Of a stretch of 13,675 bases of DNA, positions 7,228 through 12,985 are shown in pieces. Source of the stretch: Syntrophomonadaceae bacterium (GTDB lineage Bacteria; Bacillota; Syntrophomonadia; Syntrophomonadales; Syntrophomonadaceae); contig JAAYJY010000225.1 of assembly GCA_012522705.1 (NCBI GenBank), forward strand, positions 1 to 13,675. Direction: 5' to 3'. The notes below the pieces were generated by a model. It was not told where the DNA came from. It ran no database searches and saw only the letters and a list, made by a program, of their open reading frames with translations. Within the stretch, counting starts at the first letter, position 1; the number at the start of each line of letters is the position of its first letter. Position numbers and translations under genes: made by a program.

Positions 7228-8220
7228 CTAGGCTTTTACTGCAGTAATAGCAACTACGTTTACAACATCCTCGACGCTGCAACCTCTGGACAGGTCGTTG
7301 ACCGGTTTATCCAACCCCTGCAGTATCGGACCGATGGCTTCGGCTTTGGCAAACCTCTGGACCAGCTTGTAGCCGATGTTGCCTGATTGCAGGTCGGGGA
7401 AGACTAATACATTGCACTGACCTGCCACTGGACTGCCTGGTGCTTTGGACTGGCCTACGCTGGGGACCAGAGCGGCATCGGCCTGGAATTCGCCGTCCAC
7501 TTTCAGCTCGGGGAACCTTTCCTTGGCCAGCGCGGTAGCCTTGACTACCTTGTCGACATAATCGTGGCTGGCGCTGCCCTTGGTAGAGAACGACAGCATG
7601 CCCACCTTGGGATCTGGTATACCGCAAACGCTCAATGCCGTACTGGCTGACGCCTGGGCGAATTCAGCCAGCTGTTCAGCGGTGGGAACAGGAGTTACGG
7701 CACAGTCGGCGAATACCAGCAAGCCGTTGTATCCATAATCACTGTTGGGGACGATCATCACGAAAGCCCCGGACACCGCAGTCATCCCAGGAGCGGTCTT
7801 GATGATCTGCAGGGCCGGCCTTAACACATTGCCCGTGGTATTGTCGGCTCCAGCCACTTCGCCGTCAGCCTTGCCCATCTTCACCATCATGGAAGCGAAG
7901 AAAAGCGGATCCAGCATCATGTCGCGGGCTTGATCCGGGGTGACCCCTTTGCTCTTGCGCATCTCAAAGAAAGCCTGTACGAAGTCATCATAAAAAGGGG
8001 CTTTGGCCGGGTCGATTACTTCCGCCCCGCTGATGTCGGCTCCGGCATCACTGGCAGCCGCCTTAACGGCCCCTTGCTCGCCCAACAGAACAATGTTGGC
8101 GATTTTGGCGTCGGCGATTTTTTTTACAGCCAGCAAAGTCCTCTTTTCCGTACCCTCGGGAAGCACGATGGTTTTGCCTGCTTTGGCTGCATTGGCCTTG
8201 ATTTGTTCGATTAAACTCAT
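7228..8220 (-). CDS. pta: Phosphate acetyltransferase
   Basis: Pta converts acetyl-CoA and phosphate to acetyl-phosphate and CoA, feeding AckA. The 330-residue protein is the short, single-domain form lacking the N-terminal regulatory domain of the E. coli enzyme. Recognisable segments are KTIVLPEGTEKRTLLA at the N-terminus, the ligand-binding GADNTTGNVLRPALQIIKT, MLSFSTKGSA and, near the C-terminus, VAGQCNVLVFPDLQSGNIGYKL. Many relatives have His where this protein has Asn in GADNTT. The frame can be extended to a TTG at 8226, but I use the ATG at 8220, where MSLIEQIK begins; AAGGATGA lies upstream as ribosome binding site. It is the first gene of the pta-ackA operon and is divergent from tmcAL. 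A phosphotransbutyrylase is unlikely given the pairing with a true acetate kinase. Confidence 0.96.
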   Translation of the reverse strand: MSLIEQIKANAAKAGKTIVLPEGTEKRTLLAVKKIADAKIANIVLLGEQGAVKAAASDAGADISGAEVIDPAKAPFYDDFVQAFFEMRKSKGVTPDQARDMMLDPLFFASMMVKMGKADGEVAGADNTTGNVLRPALQIIKTAPGMTAVSGAFVMIVPNSDYGYNGLLVFADCAVTPVPTAEQLAEFAQASASTALSVCGIPDPKVGMLSFSTKGSASHDYVDKVVKATALAKERFPELKVDGEFQADAALVPSVGQSKAPGSPVAGQCNVLVFPDLQSGNIGYKLVQRFAKAEAIGPILQGLDKPVNDLSRGCSVEDVVNVVAITAVKA

Positions 8221-8251
8221 GATCAATCATCCTTGTTTTTACATCGCCCCG

Positions 8252-8275
8252 AACCGGGTCCGAATCGGAACGGTT
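8252..8275. repeat. Nested palindrome in the pta/tmcAL divergent gap
   Basis: AACCG (8252-8256) and CGGTT (8271-8275) flank an inner palindrome TCCGA-A-TCGGA (8259-8269). The tight two-fold symmetry and position between divergent genes, 32 bp upstream of the pta start, look more like a protein operator than an RNA hairpin, since the central loop is very short. No regulator is encoded nearby. Confidence 0.4.
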
Positions 8276-8279
8276 TTCC

Positions 8280-8296
8280 CATCACATCCGGTGATG
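8280..8296. repeat. Short inverted repeat in the pta/tmcAL divergent gap
   Basis: CATCAC (8280-8285) and GTGATG (8291-8296) are perfect 6-bp inverted arms around ATCCG. It is 55 bp upstream of the tmcAL start and just next to the larger palindrome at 8252-8275, so it may be part of the same control region. I saw no strong promoter hexamers; TATCAT nearby is a possible -10 for tmcAL but lacks a good -35. Confidence 0.3.
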
Positions 8297-8350
8297 AATA
8301 CGCTTTGATATGGTATCATGGATGATAATTCGCTCAAAAGGGGCACAGTT

Positions 8351-9604
8351 ATGTCAGTGCTGGGAATTATAGCCGAATTCAACCCCCTTCATAACGGACA
8401 CCGATATTTCATCAGTCGGGCCAAGCAAACCCATAACTTCGATGCAGTCATATGCGTCATGAGCGGCAACTTTGTCCAGCGAGGTGAAGCTGCCATCTGC
8501 AATAAATGGGTTCGTGCCAATATGGCCCTCCATGCCGGTGTAGACCTGGTAATTGAGATACCTGCCTGCTTCTGCGTCCGCAGCGCTCATTATTTCGCCC
8601 GGGGTGCCATCCAGTTGCTGCACCGGACCGGGGTCGTAACTCATCTGGCCTTCGGCAGTGAGAATGGCCGGTTGGATGAATTGGCTGCCATCGCCGCCAT
8701 TGTCGGAGATGAAAGCCAGCCATACAAGCACCAACTAAAAAGCTGTCTGGCTCAGGGTCTAAGCTATCCGGCCGCCCGGACCCGGGCCGTTGAATCAATT
8801 GCCGGGGAGGGTTTGACCGGATTGAGTTCTATCATAGGACAACCCAACAATATTCTGGCGGTTGAATATCTGCGGGTCCTTGAACAAGAACGAATACCCA
8901 TCGAACCGCTGACTATACCCAGAATAGGGGCCGCCTACAATAGTCTGGAACTATCGGATATGGCCAGCGCCAGCGCCATTCGTCAGTGCCTGTTGGGCTG
9001 CGCCGTCAACCGGGTTGCAGCTTCTATGCCAGCTGCAGCTTTCACCCTGCTCCAGCAGGAGATGGCAGCCGGGCGGGCCCCGGTGACCACAGCCAGCCTT
9101 GGGCAGATTTTGCTGGCAAAACTGCGCACGATTCAGTCAGACCAACTTGCGCAAATATATGAGGTCTCCGAAGGGCTGGACAATCGCATCCTGAAGGCGG
9201 GTATGGCTTGTGGGACCTGGGATGAACTCAGAGCTGCAATCAAAAGCAAACGTTATAATATGACCAGAATAAACAGAATGCTCCTTTATGTACTGCTCAA
9301 TCTCCAAACCCGCCAGATTCTCGATTTTGACCAACATGGACCTCTATACATTCATATCTTAGGCTTTTCTACACAAGGTCGTAAAATCCTGCAAAAGATA
9401 AAAATTAAATCTGACCTGCCCATACTCAACCGGGGCAGCGACGTCAAAGCTGTGGCTGGGGACAATGACTCGCCCAAACTCGGGGACATGTTGAGGCTGG
9501 ACGTCACCGCCACCGACCTTTCTTGCCTCCTCTATCCCCGGTCCGATCAAAGATTCGGAGCCCGGGACTTCACCACCTCCCCACAGCTGTTACGGGGCGA
9601 GTAG
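8351..9604 (+). CDS. tmcAL: tRNA(Met) cytidine acetate ligase TmcAL (YlbM)
   Basis: In Bacillus subtilis TmcAL activates acetate with ATP to acetyl-adenylate and acetylates the wobble cytidine of elongator tRNA-Met (ac4C34). This 417-residue protein has the nucleotidyltransferase signature GIIAEFNPLHNGH at 5-17, with the HxGH motif at 14-17. Further family segments are VMSGNFVQRGEAAICNKWVRA, VIEIP, FGSENG, QPNNILAVEYL, SASAIR and, in the C-terminal tRNA-binding half, KRYNMTRINRMLLYVLL. An in-frame ATG at 8318 exists, but conservation begins at MSVLGIIAEFNP and AAAAGGGG lies 7 nt upstream of 8351, so I use that start. It is divergent from pta-ackA, whose product acetate is its substrate, and ends 3 bp from the convergent patatin gene. 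Confidence 0.95.
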   Translation: MSVLGIIAEFNPLHNGHRYFISRAKQTHNFDAVICVMSGNFVQRGEAAICNKWVRANMALHAGVDLVIEIPACFCVRSAHYFARGAIQLLHRTGVVTHLAFGSENGRLDELAAIAAIVGDESQPYKHQLKSCLAQGLSYPAARTRAVESIAGEGLTGLSSIIGQPNNILAVEYLRVLEQERIPIEPLTIPRIGAAYNSLELSDMASASAIRQCLLGCAVNRVAASMPAAAFTLLQQEMAAGRAPVTTASLGQILLAKLRTIQSDQLAQIYEVSEGLDNRILKAGMACGTWDELRAAIKSKRYNMTRINRMLLYVLLNLQTRQILDFDQHGPLYIHILGFSTQGRKILQKIKIKSDLPILNRGSDVKAVAGDNDSPKLGDMLRLDVTATDLSCLLYPRSDQRFGARDFTTSPQLLRGE

Positions 9605-9607
9605 GCT

Positions 9608-10402
9608 TCATTCTCTCTCCGGCCGCACCAGCGCCATTTTATCCTTTATCTCCTGCACTTGCTCCTCAGCCGCCTTCCGGCCCAGATCCACAATCTCCCG
9701 GGACTTCTCGAATTCTCGGGGATTGATATGCCGCACCGCCGGCTGGATAAGAATATCCGCACTTTGCCGGACGATATCGAAATGATGCTGGCCCATTATA
9801 TCCAGTGAAGTCAGGATGATGTCCATGGTGTTGGAAAATGTCACCTTTCTCCCGGCACCATAGGTCACATCCACAGCAATGGTCAGATCGGCACCCATTT
9901 CGCGGGCTACCTCGACGGGCAGTCGGTCACATACTGCCCCATCCACCAAAATCATGTCACCCTTTTGCAGCGGGGTAAAAACGCCCGGAATAGATATGCT
10001 GGCTCGAACTGCTTCGGTCACCGAACCCTCACTTGTCAATACTCTCATTCCCGTAACCAAATCAGTACTCACCGTTATTACCGGAAATTCCAAGTCGGCA
10101 AAGGTCTTCTTCTTGGTAACCAGGTCCAGGAATTCGGTTATTCGGTTTCCAGCCATAAACCCCATTTTGGGCACAATTGGGTCGAATAACGCCCGGGTAC
10201 GCATGTGCTCGATCAGTTTGTCCAGCATGTATAAATCAGCCCCGCAGGCATAGACACACCCTACCATGGCTCCCATGCTGGAGCCAACAATGAAATCAAA
10301 GTCGATCCTGTTTTCCTGCAGAACCTGCAGGACGCCGATATGAGCCAACCCCCGGGCGCTTCCCGCCCCCAATACCAGAGCCACTTTGGTATTCCCTGCC
10401 AC
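9608..10402 (-). CDS. ylbK: Patatin-like phospholipase family protein (YlbK/RssA-like)
   Basis: Patatin-fold proteins are Ser-Asp dyad lipid hydrolases; the physiological substrate of this branch is not known. The 264-residue protein carries all signature elements: the oxyanion-hole loop GAGSARG at 12-18, the nucleophile elbow GSSMG at 40-44 (Ser42) and the catalytic Asp in DGA at 154-156. The segment SISIPGVFTP before the Asp is also typical. There is no signal peptide, so it is probably cytoplasmic or membrane-associated. The start is GTG at 10402; AAGGAGG lies 11 nt upstream, a rather long spacing, and no better in-frame start exists. It is divergent from ylbJ with a 78-bp gap and convergent with tmcAL with only 3 bp between stop codons. 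YlbK is the positional equivalent in Bacillus. Confidence 0.93.
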   Translation of the reverse strand: MAGNTKVALVLGAGSARGLAHIGVLQVLQENRIDFDFIVGSSMGAMVGCVYACGADLYMLDKLIEHMRTRALFDPIVPKMGFMAGNRITEFLDLVTKKKTFADLEFPVITVSTDLVTGMRVLTSEGSVTEAVRASISIPGVFTPLQKGDMILVDGAVCDRLPVEVAREMGADLTIAVDVTYGAGRKVTFSNTMDIILTSLDIMGQHHFDIVRQSADILIQPAVRHINPREFEKSREIVDLGRKAAEEQVQEIKDKMALVRPERE

Positions 10403-10480
10403 CTCAAATCGATCCTCCTTATTCTAAGAATCAAGCCGCATCGCATATATATTTACAAACCCTGATGGGAGGGCCGCCTT

Positions 10481-11644
10481 TTGTCCAGGTATTCCCGCTT
10501 CTTGCTTATTTCGTTTATTTTGATGGTAACCCTGTTCATGCTTATAAATCCGCGTGAAACAGCGGCTTCTGCGTCATCTGGGTTTAAACTATGGTACACT
10601 GCCGTCCTGCCGGCCCTCTTCCCCTTCTTCGTAGTCGCCGAACTCCTAGTCAGTCTGCGTTTTGTACACTATCTGGGAGTATGGCTGGAACCGGTAATGA
10701 GGCCCGTCTTTAATCTGCCGGGGAGCTGTTCCCTGGCGGTGGTGATGGGATTCACCTCCGGTTTTCCGGTAGGAGCCTTGCTGACCCGGCAACTTTATGA
10801 GCACCGGTTGTTGGACGCGGAGGAGGCGGAACGGTTGGTCTCTTTTACCAACAACTGCAGTCCCTTGTTCATCATCGGGGCGGTAGGGGTCGGTATGTTC
10901 GGCAATCCAGCCATCGGTTATTGGTTGGCAGCCGCCCACTATACATCAAACTTACTGGTTGGGATAATACTAAGGTTTAAATCGTCTCCACGCACCCCAG
11001 TCTCAATCCCTCCAGCCCGGCTCGGGGCCATGGCGGAGCAAGTTCAGGAACCAGACTCCATCGGCAAAATAATGGGCAATTCGATCCAAAAGGCAATCAC
11101 CAACATACTGGCGGTGGGTGGGTTCATAGTGGTGTTTTCCGTCCTGACCAGGATGCTTGCAGTCTGGGGTATAATCGACATCGCCGCTCAGATACTTGTA
11201 AATAGTTTGGCCTTCCTCAATTTGACTTATCCCCTGGCCTATGGATTGTGCATGGGTTTCTTCGAGGTCACCCTGGGTTCGCAGGCAGTTGCCGCATCTA
11301 TGACCTCGGATCCTTTTCCAGCCCTGCTGACCGTTAATTGCATCCTGGCCTTCAGCGGGCTATCCATAATAGCCCAGGTTATGAGCATCGTGGCTGGTTT
11401 GCCGATCAGGTTCTGGTTTTATGTCCGCGCCCGCATCCTGCAAGCCATCCTGTCGATCTCCATCCTGTCAGTTCTCTTCGCATTAGTAGGCAGAAACTCA
11501 ATCAGCACCCTGGCTATGGGCAGCCCACCCATTTACAAACTGCTGTATACCTTTGACGCCTGGGCCTTTTCTCTTGTCTGCCTGTTGATAGGAGCTGTTG
11601 TAATTCTCATGCTGTTAGGGATCTCAGCCTACCGATCTCGTTAG
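10481..11644 (+). CDS. ylbJ: Sporulation integral membrane protein YlbJ
   Basis: YlbJ is a polytopic membrane protein of the nucleoside-recognition (Gate) domain group, required for normal spore cortex formation in Bacillus subtilis and expressed in the mother cell under sigma-E. The 387-residue protein has an N-terminal membrane segment (about 5-22), several more hydrophobic helices to the end, and conserved motifs GFTSGFPVGA (90-99) and TNNCSPLFIIGAVG (123-136). The start is TTG at 10481, with GGGAGG 8 nt upstream; the next in-frame ATG is 13 codons on, inside the first membrane segment, so TTG is preferred. A clear sigma-E promoter was not found; CATATATA at 10444-10451 is only a loose -10 match. 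Its TAG overlaps the TAA of the convergent coiled-coil gene by 4 bp. The transported or recognised molecule is unknown. Confidence 0.94.
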   Translation: MSRYSRFLLISFILMVTLFMLINPRETAASASSGFKLWYTAVLPALFPFFVVAELLVSLRFVHYLGVWLEPVMRPVFNLPGSCSLAVVMGFTSGFPVGALLTRQLYEHRLLDAEEAERLVSFTNNCSPLFIIGAVGVGMFGNPAIGYWLAAAHYTSNLLVGIILRFKSSPRTPVSIPPARLGAMAEQVQEPDSIGKIMGNSIQKAITNILAVGGFIVVFSVLTRMLAVWGIIDIAAQILVNSLAFLNLTYPLAYGLCMGFFEVTLGSQAVAASMTSDPFPALLTVNCILAFSGLSIIAQVMSIVAGLPIRFWFYVRARILQAILSISILSVLFALVGRNSISTLAMGSPPIYKLLYTFDAWAFSLVCLLIGAVVILMLLGISAYRSR

Positions 11645-12108
11645 GTAGTTTCTTCCTCGGTTTGGATCCTTATCTGATCGCGCCCCTGGACTACCGTTTC
11701 CAGTCCTTTACGTAATACATATTCAATATGTCCCAGAACTCCATCCGCATATTCCTCGGCATCCCGCCGGATCTGCTCAGACACCCTCTCGCTCTTGGCC
11801 ACGATTTCCTCGGGCACCGTCATGGCGTTCCTGGTGATCTCGCTGTCATCCACCATCTTGGCTGCTTCATTCCGGTACTGTTCCATATATTGGCTGGCCT
11901 CGGAGAAGGCTTCGTTGACTATCCTGTCCTTTTCCGACAACAGCTGGCGGGCCGTTTCCAATTCTTCCGGCAGAATGGCTCTGATCCTATCCATCCGGTC
12001 CAGAAAGCGGTTGGCCTCCACCAGGTGTTTTCCCCCGGTCAGAGGCATCCTTTTACTTCCCTTCAACAACTGCTCCATTTCATCAAGAATGCGAAATATC
12101 TCCATCAT
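11641..12108 (-). CDS. Coiled-coil protein of unknown function between rsmD and ylbJ
   Basis: I do not recognise a named family with certainty. The 155-residue product is soluble, charged and largely helical with predicted coiled coils (for example EIFRILDEMEQLL at the start and EEIVAKSERVSEQIRRDAEEYADGVL in the C-terminal half), ending in GRDQIRIQTEEETT. Similar short helical proteins, sometimes labelled ATP synthase subunit b-like or simply ATPase, are encoded beside coaD or ylbJ in Clostridia. There is no membrane anchor, so a real ATP synthase stalk role is unlikely. The frame opens at GTG 12126, but that codon overlaps the AGGAGG ribosome binding site; I use ATG 12108, 9 nt after it. The gene overlaps the end of rsmD by 26 nt, implying coupled translation, and occupies the place where coaD is often found. 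Confidence 0.8.
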   Translation of the reverse strand: MMEIFRILDEMEQLLKGSKRMPLTGGKHLVEANRFLDRMDRIRAILPEELETARQLLSEKDRIVNEAFSEASQYMEQYRNEAAKMVDDSEITRNAMTVPEEIVAKSERVSEQIRRDAEEYADGVLGHIEYVLRKGLETVVQGRDQIRIQTEEETT

Positions 12109-12673
12109 CCTCTGGCTCCTCCTCACACCTGCAGTAATAATGCAAACTCGATTCTCCGTAATTGCCTTGCCGGTATTTTACCAACGGGGGAAATGACGGC
12201 ATATCCTTTTTACGGGGTGATCTTATTATGGCGATACCGTCAGCCGCAAGGATATCTGCGCGGCTCACCGTATCCATGATCGATTCAAAGATATCTTCCC
12301 GGGTAAAGGGCGGATCGACATATATCAAGTCGAATTGGATGGCTTGACTACTGATTCGTTTCAAGGCCCGGAAAGCGTCGCTTCGCATGATATCAAAGCC
12401 GCTCCGGAAACCGCAATGGTCCAGGTTTTCCCGGATAATCCTGATGGCCGCAGCGCTATTATCGACAAAAACGACCCGGTGGGCTCCCCGGCTGAGAGCT
12501 TCCAGACCCACGCTGCCGCTGCCCGCAAACAGGTCCAGGAATCGGGCGTCTTCCACTTGGGATCCCCAGACATTGAACAAGGCTTCCTTGATCATGTCGG
12601 TGATAGGTCGGGTATCGAGGCCGGGCGGCGCCTTCAGCCGTCTGCCCCGGGCTGTGCCGGATATAACCCTCAA
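12083..12673 (-). CDS. rsmD: 16S rRNA (guanine(966)-N(2))-methyltransferase RsmD
   Basis: RsmD methylates G966 of 16S rRNA in the assembled small subunit using S-adenosylmethionine. The 196-residue protein shows the N-terminal MRVISGTARGRRLKAP and RPITDMIKEALFNV, the SAM-binding motif I DLFAGSGSVGLEALSRGA at 47-64, the acidic end of strand two at D71 (VVFVDNS) and the catalytic DPPF at 120-123. Length is slightly above the usual 180-190 because of an acidic tail (CRCEEEPEDDGD). The start is TTG at 12673, with AAAGGAGA 7 nt upstream and conservation starting at that codon. It is the first gene of a two-gene minus-strand unit with the coiled-coil gene and is divergent from gpr. In many Bacillota the following gene is coaD; here it is not. 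Confidence 0.96.
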   Translation of the reverse strand: MRVISGTARGRRLKAPPGLDTRPITDMIKEALFNVWGSQVEDARFLDLFAGSGSVGLEALSRGAHRVVFVDNSAAAIRIIRENLDHCGFRSGFDIMRSDAFRALKRISSQAIQFDLIYVDPPFTREDIFESIMDTVSRADILAADGIAIIRSPRKKDMPSFPPLVKYRQGNYGESSLHYYCRCEEEPEDDGDISHS

Positions 12674-12814
12674 CTAAGACTCTCCTTTGTATGTTCGATT
12701 AAACCAGACAATTACCTTCTTATGTAATCGCTATATATGATTCTATCAGAAAGTATTTCGATAAAAAATGTCCTGCTCATGAATATTATTCTAAATAACG
12801 GTCAATGATATAGA

Positions 12815-12832
12815 TACCGGACATAACCGGTA
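12815..12832. repeat. Stem-loop 1 upstream of gpr
   Basis: TACCGG (12815-12820) and CCGGTA (12827-12832) are perfect 6-bp arms around ACATAA. The preceding bases make an 8-bp word GATACCGG (12813-12820) that recurs at 12938-12945 in stem-loop 3. Confidence 0.45.
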
Positions 12833-12873
12833 AACAACCCTCCCCAACAACTTTACAAAATTCTCCTCTCCCC

Positions 12874-12899
12874 AAAATGGCGACTTCGGTCGCCATTTT
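12874..12899 (+). terminator. Terminator-like stem-loop 2 upstream of gpr
   Basis: AAAATGGCGAC (12874-12884) pairs perfectly with GTCGCCATTTT (12889-12899) over a TTCG loop closed by C-G, the extra-stable UUCG tetraloop when read on the plus strand. The run ATTTTAATT follows. This is the shape of a rightward intrinsic terminator, but no plus-strand gene lies upstream in this gap. It ends 86 bp before the gpr ATG. Read leftward the loop is CGAA and the tail is not T-rich. Confidence 0.65.
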
Positions 12900-12922
12900 A
12901 ATTGAGCCCGGAGATGAGCGTT

Positions 12923-12942
12923 GTATCCGGTTAGACGGATAC
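12923..12942. repeat. Stem-loop 3 upstream of gpr
   Basis: GTATCCG (12923-12929) and CGGATAC (12936-12942) are perfect 7-bp arms around GTTAGA. Outer bases CCCGG (12907-12911) and CCGGG (12942-12946) could extend it. CCGGTTA (12927-12933) is also complementary to TAACCGG (12824-12830) in stem-loop 1, so stems 1 and 3 could exchange partners. Confidence 0.45.
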
Positions 12943-12966
12943 CGGGGGCGGGAAATGATGATAATA
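12937..12966 (+). promoter_or_regulatory. gpr: Tentative forespore (sigma-G/F type) promoter of gpr
   Basis: GGATA (12937-12941) resembles the -35 GYATA, and GATAATA (12960-12966) resembles the -10 core CATnMTA with G for C, at an acceptable spacing. Forespore control is expected for gpr from Bacillus. The start point would fall almost on the ribosome binding site, which makes this assignment doubtful. Confidence 0.22.
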
Positions 12967-12985
12967 CAAGCAAGGAGGTGCAGAC

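Larger units (their letters stand above)
12674..12985. other. 312-bp divergent gap between rsmD and gpr, rich in stem-loops
   Basis: No protein gene is supported here. The left third is AT-rich and should carry the rsmD promoter on the minus strand, though no clear hexamer pair stands out. The right half holds three inverted repeats (12815-12832, 12874-12899, 12923-12942). A long minus-strand open frame covers part of this gap and most of gpr, but it is an antisense shadow of gpr. Confidence 0.7.

Noticed and set aside
10421..10451. A sigma-E promoter for ylbJ
   Set aside because: CATATATA is a loose -10 match but no -35 element sits at the right distance.
12674..12985. A T-box or other known riboswitch upstream of gpr
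   Set aside because: The conserved T-box sequence and the core motifs of common riboswitches that I know were not found; only generic stem-loops are visible.
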